Source: SHLQ01 sp964562985 | GTDB lineage: Bacteria; Actinomycetota; Acidimicrobiia; Acidimicrobiales; SHLQ01 | Assembly (NCBI GenBank): GCA_964562985.1 | Contig: CAZLWE010000051.1 | Span: 1-24,649 of the forward strand | Direction of reading: 5' to 3' | Length of the DNA: 24,649 bases | Shown: positions 1-7,475 of the stretch, one piece after another | Numbering within the stretch: position 1 is the stretch's first letter | Layout: each line of letters starts with the position of its first letter | Program-made: the position numbers and the translations under genes | Notes under the pieces: generated by a model | The model's database searches: none | What the model was told of the DNA's origin: nothing | What the model saw: only the letters and a program-made list of their open reading frames with translations

Positions 1-39
1 CTCAACGGCAATTATTGCCAACGAGCGCAAGTTTGGGAG
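1..39. repeat. Palindromic intergenic element, left copy (cut by window edge)
   Basis: An imperfect palindrome centred on T13, with a GGCAATTATTGCC core. Only 12 bases of its left arm are inside the window; the right arm runs to about base 36. The same sequence, reverse complemented, occurs at 4094-4134: 36 of 39 bases match, plus one 2-base indel (GCGC here, GCGCGC there). It sits 13 bp past the modF stop codon. Read in the direction of modF transcription it has the same orientation as the other copy has past ilvY. It could be a terminator, a REP-like element or the end of a moved segment; the sequence does not decide. Confidence 0.75.
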
Positions 40-52
40 TGTGATGGGGCCG

Positions 53-1462
53 CTAGCCGAGGGTGAGGTTGTTGTCGATCCCGTCAATGCGATCTTGTTC
101 GCGGTGATTGACGTAGAGCACGGTGGTTTCACTCGAGGAACAAATGCGTTCGATCAATGCCAGCACCAGTTGACGGTTCAAATCGTCGAGCCCCAAACAC
201 GGTTCGTCGAGGATCAACAGCGGCGGCTGCTTCACCATCGCCCGCGCAATCAGCGCCAAGCGCTGCTCGCCAAAGGACATGGCGTTGAAGGGCTCATCGG
301 CCCGATCGACCATGCCGAGCACAGCTAGCCAATCGTCGGCGATGGCCTTCTGGGTGTCGGTGCTCTTTGTGTACAGCCCGATACTGTCGTAGAAGCCTGA
401 GATGATGACGTTCCTCAGGCTGGTGCCAACCCGGTACTCCCACTGCAGCGCTGTGGAGACGTACCCGATGTACTGCTTGATCTGCCAGATGCTCTCGCCG
501 GTACCCCGCTGAAAACCGAAGACCTTGATGTCATTGACGTAGCACTGCGGGTGATCGCCCGTGATGAGCGATAGCAGACAGGTTTTGCCGCTGCCGTTTG
601 GCCCGGCCACTTGCCAGTGCTGGTTCGCTTCGATCGTCCAGTCGAGGTTCTCGAACACCGTGTTGTCGGTGTAGCGAACGGTCGCTCCGGTCAGCTGGAC
701 CAGCGGTTCGGTGGGGTCCAAGGGCCCAAGTTCGATAGCCGGGTCGGTCGGGGGCACGTCGAGGTCGCTGGTCTTTAGATGCAGCAGTTGATGCAGCTCG
801 GCAAAGGCCTGCTCGTCGGCACGGTCGACCTGATGAAGCAGCTTCCCATCGTCGATGTAGGCGACGTGAGTGATGAAGTCCGGGCACTCATCAAACCGGT
901 TGAGCACCAGCACCATCGGTACCGTCTCAGCCAAGGCGCTCAGGTGGCCTTGCAACCACAGCAGCGAGTCGTGATCGAGTCCGTCGAACGGCTCGTCCAG
1001 AACTAGCAGTTCAGGGCGGCTCGTCAGCGCTCGAATGAGCATGACCTTTCGGGTCTCCCCCGTCGACAGCTTGCGGAACGCCCGGCCCATCAGCGGGCGC
1101 AGACCCAACGTGTCGACCAGGGTCTGTGCAAGGTCGTCGTCTTCACAAACATCGGCAATGATCTCGGCAACCGGCGTGCCCTCCGAGATCACATCGAGGA
1201 TGTCGGCGTCATCCTTACGTAGCTCGGCGGCGATCAACTCGGCCTGCCGCTCGTAGGACACCAGCGCAACCCTTGCGGGCAGACCGGTCAGCGTCCCCGA
1301 CTGGACATCACCCTCACCGGCGAGCACGGCGGCGAGCGCAGACTTCCCCGAGCCGTTGCCCCCCGTTATCAGCCAGTGCTGACCCGGCGTGATTTCCCAG
1401 CGGACGTCGTGAAGTTGAAACCGCCCGTCAAAGTCGACGGTGAGATCGGTCAGCGTTGGCAT
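53..1462 (-). CDS. modF: ModF-like tandem ABC ATPase
   Basis: 469 aa with two complete ABC ATPase modules and no membrane segment. Module 1 has Walker A GGNGSGKS (34-41), signature STGETRK (133-139) and Walker B LLVLDEP (152-158). Module 2 has Walker A GPNGSGKT (287-294), signature SFGEQRL (396-402) and Walker B LLILDEP (415-421). As in E. coli ModF/PhrA, module 1 has NRFDE where the switch histidine is expected, while module 2 keeps a histidine (VNHRE, about 453). Segments such as GYVS, RNVI and the SG-F/Y-DSIG-Y stretch follow E. coli ModF closely. The start at 1462 is chosen because AGGAG lies 6 bp upstream; an in-frame ATG at 1516 would cross a strong hairpin. Family knowledge links ModF to molybdate genes in E. 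coli, but its role is poorly defined and no mod genes are seen here. It lies 104 bp downstream of ilvC on the same strand. Confidence 0.88.
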   Translation of the reverse strand: MPTLTDLTVDFDGRFQLHDVRWEITPGQHWLITGGNGSGKSALAAVLAGEGDVQSGTLTGLPARVALVSYERQAELIAAELRKDDADILDVISEGTPVAEIIADVCEDDDLAQTLVDTLGLRPLMGRAFRKLSTGETRKVMLIRALTSRPELLVLDEPFDGLDHDSLLWLQGHLSALAETVPMVLVLNRFDECPDFITHVAYIDDGKLLHQVDRADEQAFAELHQLLHLKTSDLDVPPTDPAIELGPLDPTEPLVQLTGATVRYTDNTVFENLDWTIEANQHWQVAGPNGSGKTCLLSLITGDHPQCYVNDIKVFGFQRGTGESIWQIKQYIGYVSTALQWEYRVGTSLRNVIISGFYDSIGLYTKSTDTQKAIADDWLAVLGMVDRADEPFNAMSFGEQRLALIARAMVKQPPLLILDEPCLGLDDLNRQLVLALIERICSSSETTVLYVNHREQDRIDGIDNNLTLG

Positions 1463-1487
1463 TGAGATCTCCTGGTGCGAGTTGTGA

Positions 1488-1514
1488 GCCCGGGAACCCT
1501 GTGGGTTCCTGGGC
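1488..1514 (-). terminator. Strong hairpin between ilvC and modF
   Basis: GCCCGGGAACCC (1488-1499), loop TGT, then GGGTTCCTGGGC (1503-1514): 12 paired positions with one G-T wobble. It lies after the ilvC stop and 25 bp before the modF start. No T tract follows on either strand, so it may be a U-less terminator, an attenuator or a hairpin stabilising the ilvC mRNA end. Confidence 0.5.
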
Positions 1515-1566
1515 AAGCAACTTGGTTAGTGAGCGAAGCGAACGGCGCAGACCCCAAGTGTTCGAA

Positions 1567-3039
1567 TCAGACAATTCGCTTCATGTCGGCCATGTGGCCG
1601 CGCAACTCGGCGCCGATTTGTTCAACCGGGTGGCTACGAATGGCTTCGTTGACTTCGATCAGACGGGCGTTGTCGACGCCGGTGTCATCAAGGTCAAGGC
1701 CCTTGCCGATGACATCGCTCTTGATGCCGGTCATGAAGTCACCCAGCAATGGGATGCACGCATGGTTGAAGAGGTAGCAGCCATATTCGGCGGTATCGGA
1801 AATGGTCGCGTTCATCTCATAGAGCTTCTTGCGTGCGATCGTGTTTGCGATCAACGGTGTCTCGTGGAGTGACTCGTAGTAGGCCGACTCCGCAATGATG
1901 CCTGCGTCGGTCATGGTTTCGAACGCAAGCTCGACGCCGGCCTTGACCATCGCAACCATGAGGATGCCGTTGTCGAAGTACTCCTGCTCGGAGATCTCGA
2001 CGTCGCCCGCTTCGGTCTTTTCGAAGGGGGTTTCTGCGGTGTCGGCACGCCACCCGAGCAGCTTGGCGTCGTCGTTCGCCCAGTCGTCCATCATGCCCGA
2101 CGAGAACGCGCCGGTCATGATGTCGTCCTGATGCTTCTGGTAGAGCGGACGCATGATGTCCTTCATCTCTTCTGCAAGATCAAACGCTTTGATCTTCGCT
2201 GGGTTCGAGAGGCGGTCCATCATGTTGGTAACGCCGCCGTACTTCAGCGCTTCGGTGACGGTTTCCCATCCGTATTGGATGAGCTTTGAGGCGTAACCAG
2301 GCTCGATGCCCTCTTCGACCATCTTGTCGAAGCACAGCAGCGACCCCGACTGCAACATGCCGCAGAGAATGGTTTGTTCACCCATGAGGTCGGACTTGAC
2401 CTCGGCAATGAATGACGACATGAGTACGCCAGCCTTGTGGCCGCCGGTGCCGACGGCGTATGCCTTGGCCAGTGCCAGGCCCTCGCCGTTGGGGTCGTTG
2501 TCTTCGTGGACCGCGATGAGCGTCGGCACACCGAACCCGCGGACGTACTCGGCGCGAACTTCTGAGCCCGGGCACTTCGGGGCGACCATGATGACGGTGA
2601 TGTCGTCACGAACCGACATGCCCTCTTCGACGATGTTGAAGCCGTGCGAGTAGGACAGGCAGGCTCCTTCTTTGATCATCGGCATGATGGTCTCGACGAC
2701 GTTGGTGTGCTGCTTGTCTGGGGTGAGGTTCAACACCACGTCGGCGGTGGGAAGCAGTTCCTCGTAGGTGCCGACGGTGAACCCGTTCTCAGTGGCGTTC
2801 TTCCACGATTGGCGCTGTTCGGAAATGGCGCCCTCGCGCAGTGCGTAGGACACGTCGAGGCCACTGTCTCGAAGGTTCAGACCCTGATTCAGGCCCTGTG
2901 CGCCGCAGCCAATGACGACAATCTTCTTGCCCATAAGGGCATCGACGCCCTCGGTGAACTCGTCGAGGTGCATGAAACGGCACTTGGCCAGCTCGGCGAG
3001 CTGCATGCGCAGCGGAAGGGTGTTGAAGTAGTTGGCCAT
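1567..3039 (-). CDS. ilvC: Ketol-acid reductoisomerase, class II (long form)
   Basis: 490 aa. Converts 2-acetolactate or 2-aceto-2-hydroxybutyrate to the dihydroxy acids of valine, leucine and isoleucine synthesis, using Mg and NADPH. From the ATG at 3039 (MANYFNTL) the numbering matches E. coli IlvC: Rossmann loop GCGAQG at 44-49, NADPH-phosphate contacts R68, R76 and S78, and active-site H132, K155, D217 and E221. E. coli K69 is Glu here. A GTG five codons upstream (3054) is also in frame but would add a non-family MKAGT extension. Length and the duplicated C-terminal domain mark the enteric/plant class II form; many actinobacteria instead carry a class I enzyme of about 340 aa next to ilvBN. 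It is divergent from ilvY, and its promoter region carries likely IlvY sites. Confidence 0.97.
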   Translation of the reverse strand: MANYFNTLPLRMQLAELAKCRFMHLDEFTEGVDALMGKKIVVIGCGAQGLNQGLNLRDSGLDVSYALREGAISEQRQSWKNATENGFTVGTYEELLPTADVVLNLTPDKQHTNVVETIMPMIKEGACLSYSHGFNIVEEGMSVRDDITVIMVAPKCPGSEVRAEYVRGFGVPTLIAVHEDNDPNGEGLALAKAYAVGTGGHKAGVLMSSFIAEVKSDLMGEQTILCGMLQSGSLLCFDKMVEEGIEPGYASKLIQYGWETVTEALKYGGVTNMMDRLSNPAKIKAFDLAEEMKDIMRPLYQKHQDDIMTGAFSSGMMDDWANDDAKLLGWRADTAETPFEKTEAGDVEISEQEYFDNGILMVAMVKAGVELAFETMTDAGIIAESAYYESLHETPLIANTIARKKLYEMNATISDTAEYGCYLFNHACIPLLGDFMTGIKSDVIGKGLDLDDTGVDNARLIEVNEAIRSHPVEQIGAELRGHMADMKRIV

Positions 3040-3090
3040 GGTTCCGGCTTTCACGTAGAGACAGAGCGATTTCGTTGATTGATGGCTGGA

Positions 3091-3119
3091 ATTCTAGCTG
3101 CGAGCCAATGTTTCGTAAA
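3091..3119 (-). promoter_or_regulatory. Candidate ilvC promoter
   Basis: On the minus strand, TTTACG (3114-3119) and TAGAAT (3091-3096) are separated by 17 bp. TAGAAT matches the consensus -10 at 5 of 6 positions and TTTACG matches -35 at 4 of 6. Transcription would begin near 3084, about 45 bases before the ATG. The weak -35 fits an activator-dependent promoter. Confidence 0.55.
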
Positions 3120-3128
3120 TTGAGATAT

Positions 3129-3157
3129 TTGCAACATGGCATCCCACTTATTGCAAC
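3129..3157. promoter_or_regulatory. Candidate IlvY operators (two TTGCAAC boxes)
   Basis: TTGCAAC occurs at 3129-3135 and again at 3151-3157, 22 bp apart (two helical turns). The inner hexamer TTGCAA is self-complementary. Relative to the predicted ilvC start near 3084 the boxes lie around -48 and -70, the usual places for activation and recognition sites of LysR-type regulators. The second box also forms the likely -35 of ilvY, which would allow autorepression. Assignment to IlvY is inference from position and symmetry. Confidence 0.6.
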
Positions 3158-3179
3158 GTTCGTTAAGTGAGCGCATACT
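3151..3179 (+). promoter_or_regulatory. Candidate ilvY promoter (leaderless)
   Basis: TTGCAA (3151-3156), 17 bp, then CATACT (3174-3179), each matching consensus at 4 of 6 positions. Transcription would start at about 3186, the A of the ilvY ATG, giving a leaderless mRNA. No ribosome-binding site is visible before that ATG, which agrees. Confidence 0.4.
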
Positions 3180-3185
3180 GAACCC

Positions 3186-4067
3186 ATGGACATGCGCACG
3201 CTCAAACACTTCATCGTGCTGAGTGAAACGCTGCATTTCGGACGTGCGAGCGCTCGAGCGAACATCAGCACCTCGGCCCTCTCACGCAACATCCGCCAGC
3301 TCGAGACCGAACTCAACGCCGTCTTGTTTGACCGCGACAACCGAACGGTGTCGCTCACTCCAGAAGGCCACACCTTTCAGCGTTATGCGCGAGACGCGCT
3401 GCAGCAATGGGAACAGATTCGCTTCGACCTGACCGACCCAGCAGAACAGCTCTCGGGCGAGATACGCCTCTACTGTTCGGTCACGGCAAGCCACAGCATC
3501 CTGGTCGATCTGCTGAACCGCTTCCGACCTGCCCATCCAGGTGTCGAGCTCATGCTCCAGACCGGAGACCCAGAACATGCCATCGACCGTGTCGTCGCAT
3601 TGGAGGAAGAGCTCGCGATTGCGGCTCGGCCAGAGAGCCTGCAACCGGGTGTCCTCTTCAAGCCAATCGCCAAGTCGCCACTCGTCTTCGTCGCTCCCGA
3701 GGAATCGATGGGGTTGCCGACTGCGGAGTTCGCGCCTGAACGCACCGCCCACTGGCAGGACATTCCGATGATTCTCGCCGCCAGTGGCATCGCCCGAGAG
3801 CGCGTCGACGCCTGGTTCCTAGCGCTCGGGGCTACTCCACAGATCTATGCGCAGGTCGCCGGTAACGAAGCCATCGTGAGCATGGTGAGCCTGGGGCTCG
3901 GGGTTGGAGTGGTACCGAAGATCGTGCTCGACAACAGCCCTCACGCTGGCAGCGTGCGGGTTCTCGATATCGAACCGGCACTTGCCCCGTACGACATTGG
4001 ACTCTTCACGTTGCAACGCCATCTCCGAAACCCGTTGGTCAACGCGTTCTGGTCGCTGCTGGACTAA
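3186..4067 (+). CDS. ilvY: LysR-family regulator IlvY
   Basis: 293 aa. N-terminal winged helix-turn-helix at about 2-60 (ending in FDRDNRTVSLTPEG), then a LysR substrate-binding domain. Characteristic IlvY segments are visible: LSGEIRLYCSVTASHS, the TGDPEHAID stretch, LAIAARPESL, and near the C terminus NEAIVSMVSLGLGVGVVP with IVLDNSP and NAFWSLL. In enteric bacteria IlvY senses acetolactate and acetohydroxybutyrate, activates ilvC and represses itself. The divergent ilvC and the shared operator region support the same role. A second Met two codons in (3192) is an alternative start, but 3186 matches the family's MDxRxLKxF opening and the predicted leaderless promoter. Confidence 0.92.
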   Translation: MDMRTLKHFIVLSETLHFGRASARANISTSALSRNIRQLETELNAVLFDRDNRTVSLTPEGHTFQRYARDALQQWEQIRFDLTDPAEQLSGEIRLYCSVTASHSILVDLLNRFRPAHPGVELMLQTGDPEHAIDRVVALEEELAIAARPESLQPGVLFKPIAKSPLVFVAPEESMGLPTAEFAPERTAHWQDIPMILAASGIARERVDAWFLALGATPQIYAQVAGNEAIVSMVSLGLGVGVVPKIVLDNSPHAGSVRVLDIEPALAPYDIGLFTLQRHLRNPLVNAFWSLLD

Positions 4068-4093
4068 CCATTCTCCCCAAACTCCAGCCACTT

Positions 4094-4147
4094 CTCCCAA
4101 ACTTGCGCGCTCGTCGGCAATTATTGTCGTTGAGCGCGCAAATTTGG
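4094..4147. repeat. Palindromic intergenic element, right copy
   Basis: A palindrome with 25-base arms (4097-4121 and 4123-4147) around T4122; 21 of 25 positions pair, including TGCGCGCTC against GAGCGCGCA. Positions 4094-4134 are an inverted copy of bases 1-39. A short imperfect direct repeat precedes it: TTCTCCCCAAACTCC at 4071 and TTCTCCCAAACTTGC at 4092. It begins 27 bp past the ilvY stop, so it could act as a terminator; no T tract follows. The rest of the 201-bp gap to the next gene (4148-4268) shows no convincing promoter. Confidence 0.8.
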
Positions 4148-4268
4148 CGCGGTTCGTATCCTGGAGCGACGCTTCACTTCTAGCCAAGAGGTCCACTTCT
4201 GAGCATTCGCTGGCACGTCGCAGGAGCTAGCTAGGCTGAAGGCCCCAACTCGTAGGAGTCCCAGGCTG

Positions 4269-5072
4269 TTGAAACTTCTCAAGTACGAGGCCGACCGTGT
4301 GCCCGTCACCATCTTCTTCACGCTGACCGCAATCGACTTTGCTATCTACTTCTTCGTTGGGTCGCTCTGGTTCGTGATCGCCTACTGGCTCGTGATGATT
4401 CCCATCAAAGGCTTCGTCAGCGCGTGGAACCATCACCACCAGCACGTTCCGATGTTTCGAGTGAAACCGCTCAACCGACTGCTTGAGATGTCGTTCGCCC
4501 TCCACACTGGCGCCACCACCAATGCGTGGGTGCTACATCATGTGCATGGCCATCACAAGCACTATCTCGATCAGGAGCTCGACGAGAGCCGTTGGCGCCG
4601 ACGCAACGGATCGACCTACGGCTACATCCACTACACCGCCGTCACCATGTTGACCGCCTACACCCGTGCGTGGGAGGTCGGCGAAAACCATCCTCGCCTT
4701 CGTCGGGCGTTTGTCGGCTACGGACTGGCGACCCTTGTCCTCGTGGCGGCCTTGACGGTAAACAAGCCGCTGCACGGCCTGTTCTTATTCATCTTCCCGA
4801 TGATCACGTCGCTCACGATCACCATCGCCGCCACGTACCGACATCACTCGAACCTCGACACCGACGACCACATGGCGGCATCGCGCAACTACGTCGGCGG
4901 GCTTCACAACAAGCTGACCGGCAACCTCGGCTACCACACCGCCCATCACTACCGTCAAGGCGTGCACTGGTCGAAGCTGCCAGAGCTCCACGAGTCAATT
5001 GCGGACAAGATCCCCGAAGAGTTCGTGACAGAAGCGACCCACCTCGTAGGCCGACCAGGGAAAATTTGGTAG
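4269..5072 (+). CDS. Membrane fatty-acid desaturase/hydroxylase-like protein
   Basis: 267 aa. Three histidine clusters typical of membrane di-iron desaturases and hydroxylases are present: NHHHQH (54-59), HHVHGHHKH (90-98) and YHTAHH (222-227), plus RHH at 191-193. Hydrophobic segments lie at about 12-46, 148-164 and 170-190. The start is TTG at 4269, preceded by AGGAG at 4254-4258; no in-frame ATG fits the N terminus. These proteins use diiron and O2 to desaturate or hydroxylate lipid chains or isoprenoids. Substrate cannot be told from sequence: an acyl lipid is most likely, a carotenoid-type substrate is possible. It is flanked by the repeat element upstream and the histidine kinase gene 73 bp downstream. 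Confidence 0.75.
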   Translation: MKLLKYEADRVPVTIFFTLTAIDFAIYFFVGSLWFVIAYWLVMIPIKGFVSAWNHHHQHVPMFRVKPLNRLLEMSFALHTGATTNAWVLHHVHGHHKHYLDQELDESRWRRRNGSTYGYIHYTAVTMLTAYTRAWEVGENHPRLRRAFVGYGLATLVLVAALTVNKPLHGLFLFIFPMITSLTITIAATYRHHSNLDTDDHMAASRNYVGGLHNKLTGNLGYHTAHHYRQGVHWSKLPELHESIADKIPEEFVTEATHLVGRPGKIW

Positions 5073-5090
5073 CTACCCAACAGCGGGGCA

Positions 5091-5107
5091 CGCGCACAGC
5101 ATGCGCG
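5091..5107 (+). terminator. Possible hairpin after the desaturase gene
   Basis: CGCGCA (5091-5096), loop CAGCA, TGCGCG (5102-5107): a 6-bp GC-rich stem 18 bp past the stop. No T tract follows, so terminator function is uncertain. Confidence 0.3.
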
Positions 5108-5108
5108 C

Positions 5109-5145
5109 TTGGTATTGATGTGACCAATGTCCTACGCTCGCGTAG
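5109..5145 (+). promoter_or_regulatory. Candidate kinase promoter with palindrome abutting the ATG
   Basis: CTACGC (5132-5137), TC, GCGTAG (5140-5145) is a perfect inverted repeat ending directly at the ATG at 5146. A weak promoter, TTGGTA (5109-5114) with TACGCT (5133-5138) 18 bp later, would overlap it and start a leaderless transcript near 5146. The palindrome could be an operator, possibly for the LuxR-type regulator encoded downstream, or a hairpin masking the start codon. The functional call is inference. Confidence 0.35.
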
Positions 5146-6822
5146 ATGACGGACACCGTCGCGGTTTACACATCGCTTCTCGGGGGCAATCTTCAGGGTA
5201 CAGAGGCCCTTCGCGCTGCCCAGCAGATGCTTTCGCTGGTGATGGACAACATCCCCATCGCCATCTTCTGGAAGGACCTCGAATCCCGGTACCTCGGCTG
5301 CAACAAAGTGTTCGCTGCTCTCGCCGGACTGGAGCCCGAGGAAATGATCGGTAAGACCGACCTCGATATGCCCTGGGGTTCGTTGGACGCAGACCACTTT
5401 CGGGACTGGGACCGCCGCGTGATGGACTCGGGCCAACCCAAGTTCGAAATCCTTGAGATCATTCATCGCCGCGATGGCACCGCCCTACAGATCGAAACAA
5501 ACAAAGTTCCTCTACTCGACGCAGGTGGCCGAGTCATCGGACTCCTCGGTACCTCCGAGGACGTGACCGCGAAACTCCGTGCCGAAGAAGAGCGCCGACA
5601 GAGTTTTGAGATTCTCGACGAACGGGTCAAGCTCCGGACCGCGGAGCTGTCTCGAGCGAACTCGACCCTTAGGCGTGAGGTCGATGAACGGGTTCGCCTA
5701 CAGGCCGAAGAGCGCCAGTTGCGGTCCTATGCCGAAGCGATGAGAGAAACAGCGGCCGCAATCTCGAGCTCGCTCGACTTCGACGAAATTCTCGAGGAGG
5801 TCCTCGTCGGTGCAGAACGCCTGCTCTCACACGACCTTGGAGCCGTAGTCCTCATCGAATCGGGCGTGCCGGAGCTAGTGCACTACCGGGCGCGGTTCGG
5901 CTATGGCCCGGCATCGACCGCCGACGGCGACTCGCTCGACCTCAACATCTTGCAGCGGCTGGGCACCGAGGCCCTTCTTCCCTCAGCTATCGAAGTGGGC
6001 AGCGCCGCCCCCACATGTGGGCTTTGGCGAGATGCCCAAAGCGTTATCGCCGCTCCGATGAAAATTGGCGATCACAACATTGGCTACCTGTTGGTAGAAA
6101 GCGCAACGGCCGGACTCTTCGACAGCTCCCATATCGACCGGCTCAGCACCGTGGCTGATCAAGCCGCGGCTGCCATTTCGAACGCGCGCCTGTTCACCCA
6201 AACCGCTCAACTTGCTGCGGTCGACGAAAGGCAGCGTTTGGCACGTGATCTTCACGACTCGGTCAGCCAGACATTGTGGACTGCCTCACTGCTGGCGAGT
6301 TCGCTCTCTCAACGCAAGCTCGAAGATGAAGCGCTCGCGGAAGACATTGAAAGTGTGAAGAACCTCACCTCAGGGGCCGTGGCAGAAATGCGAACGCTGC
6401 TGTTGGAACTGCGTCCGCAAGCCCTCGAGGAATCGCACCTCGACGACCTCCTTTCCCACCTCATCGAAGGGTTCGAGAGTCGACGAAGGGTAGATGTTCA
6501 CGCGGATATCGAACACATCGCGGACTGCCCCTTGGATGTGAAAGAAGCTTTCTATCGGATTGCCCAAGAAGCTTTCAACAACATCAGCCGCCACGCCGGA
6601 GCGACATCGGTAACCGCATGCCTATCGCACCAGAACGGGAAGCTGCGCCTCGAGATCGCCGATGACGGCTGTGGTTTTGAAGCGTCTCGCCCCGGCGGGC
6701 TCGGTACGGCGATCATGAACGAACGCGCCGACGATGTCGGCGCGCAACTCGCTATCGACTCGACCAGCGGTCAAGGCACCACCTTGACGGTCATTGCACG
6801 TTTGGAGCGGCTAGCGCCATGA
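5146..6822 (+). CDS. Soluble PAS-GAF sensor histidine kinase (NarL-system type)
   Basis: 558 aa with no membrane span, so a cytoplasmic sensor. Order: PAS domain about 25-145, charged coiled coil about 143-200, GAF domain about 205-348, HisKA_3 dimerisation domain with phospho-acceptor H370 in ARDLHDSVSQ, then an HATPase_c domain with N box QEAFNNISRH (N478), G1 box DDGCGF (506-511) and a GGLG loop. This is the DesK/NarX-like kinase family that pairs with LuxR-type regulators. The ligand of PAS or GAF is unknown; GAF could bind a small metabolite, heme or redox cue. Its stop overlaps the regulator's start by 4 bp (ATGA), so the two are translationally coupled. No ribosome-binding site is evident before 5146. 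Confidence 0.9.
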   Translation: MTDTVAVYTSLLGGNLQGTEALRAAQQMLSLVMDNIPIAIFWKDLESRYLGCNKVFAALAGLEPEEMIGKTDLDMPWGSLDADHFRDWDRRVMDSGQPKFEILEIIHRRDGTALQIETNKVPLLDAGGRVIGLLGTSEDVTAKLRAEEERRQSFEILDERVKLRTAELSRANSTLRREVDERVRLQAEERQLRSYAEAMRETAAAISSSLDFDEILEEVLVGAERLLSHDLGAVVLIESGVPELVHYRARFGYGPASTADGDSLDLNILQRLGTEALLPSAIEVGSAAPTCGLWRDAQSVIAAPMKIGDHNIGYLLVESATAGLFDSSHIDRLSTVADQAAAAISNARLFTQTAQLAAVDERQRLARDLHDSVSQTLWTASLLASSLSQRKLEDEALAEDIESVKNLTSGAVAEMRTLLLELRPQALEESHLDDLLSHLIEGFESRRRVDVHADIEHIADCPLDVKEAFYRIAQEAFNNISRHAGATSVTACLSHQNGKLRLEIADDGCGFEASRPGGLGTAIMNERADDVGAQLAIDSTSGQGTTLTVIARLERLAP

Positions 6823-7463
6823 CCATTGCTGAAACAACAACGATCCGGGTTGTGGTCGTCGATGACCACGACCTACTACGCGACGGCGTCATCGCTACCC
6901 TGTCGCGATTCGATGATATGGAAATTGTTGCCGGTGCCAGATCCGGCGAAGAAGCGATCGAACTCGTAGCCGAGCACCTACCTGATGTTGTGGTCATGGA
7001 CCTACTAATGCCGGGAATTGGTGGAGTTGAAGCGATCCGTACCGTGACGTCTGAGTCAGAATCCCATGTGCTCGCCCTCACCAGCTTCGTCGATAGTGAT
7101 TTGGTCAGACAGGCGCTCGCCGCAGGCGCAGCCAGCTACCTACTCAAAAATGTCGACGCGGAAGACCTCGCAGACGCGATACGACGCACAGCTCGCGGAG
7201 GCAGCGCCTTAGCACCCGAAGCCACGATGGCCCTCACGAAACCGGCGACCTCGGACGCACTTGCTGACCTGACGGAGCGAGAGCTTGAAGTGGCCCAACT
7301 GATCGCACTCGGACGAAGCAACTCCGATATCGCTCACGAGATGTCACTGAGCGTTTTCACGGTGAAGAACCACGTGTCTCAAATACTCGGCAAGTTGAAA
7401 GTTCGGAGCCGAACCCAGGTAGCAGCAATCATTCTGCGAGAAGGCGACCAGCGGAGCATCTAG
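6819..7463 (+). CDS. NarL/FixJ-type response regulator
   Basis: 214 aa. Receiver domain about 9-125 with acidic pocket D15-D16, phospho-acceptor D61 (VVMDLLMPG), T88 and K110. The LuxR/GerE helix-turn-helix spans about 150-208 (LTERELEVAQLIALG, then the recognition segment SLSVFTVKNHVSQILGKL). Partner of the preceding kinase, with which it overlaps by 4 bp. Target genes are not shown by the sequence. The 12-bp gap to the aldose epimerase suggests co-transcription, and the large catabolic operon starting at 8446 is a plausible target by position only. Confidence 0.92.
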   Translation: MTIAETTTIRVVVVDDHDLLRDGVIATLSRFDDMEIVAGARSGEEAIELVAEHLPDVVVMDLLMPGIGGVEAIRTVTSESESHVLALTSFVDSDLVRQALAAGAASYLLKNVDAEDLADAIRRTARGGSALAPEATMALTKPATSDALADLTERELEVAQLIALGRSNSDIAHEMSLSVFTVKNHVSQILGKLKVRSRTQVAAIILREGDQRSI

Positions 7464-7475
7464 AGCCGCACGGCG

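Noticed and set aside
1..4147. Insertion sequence or composite transposon bounded by the inverted repeats
   Set aside because: No transposase gene lies between the repeats and no target duplication can be seen; the left copy is cut by the window edge.
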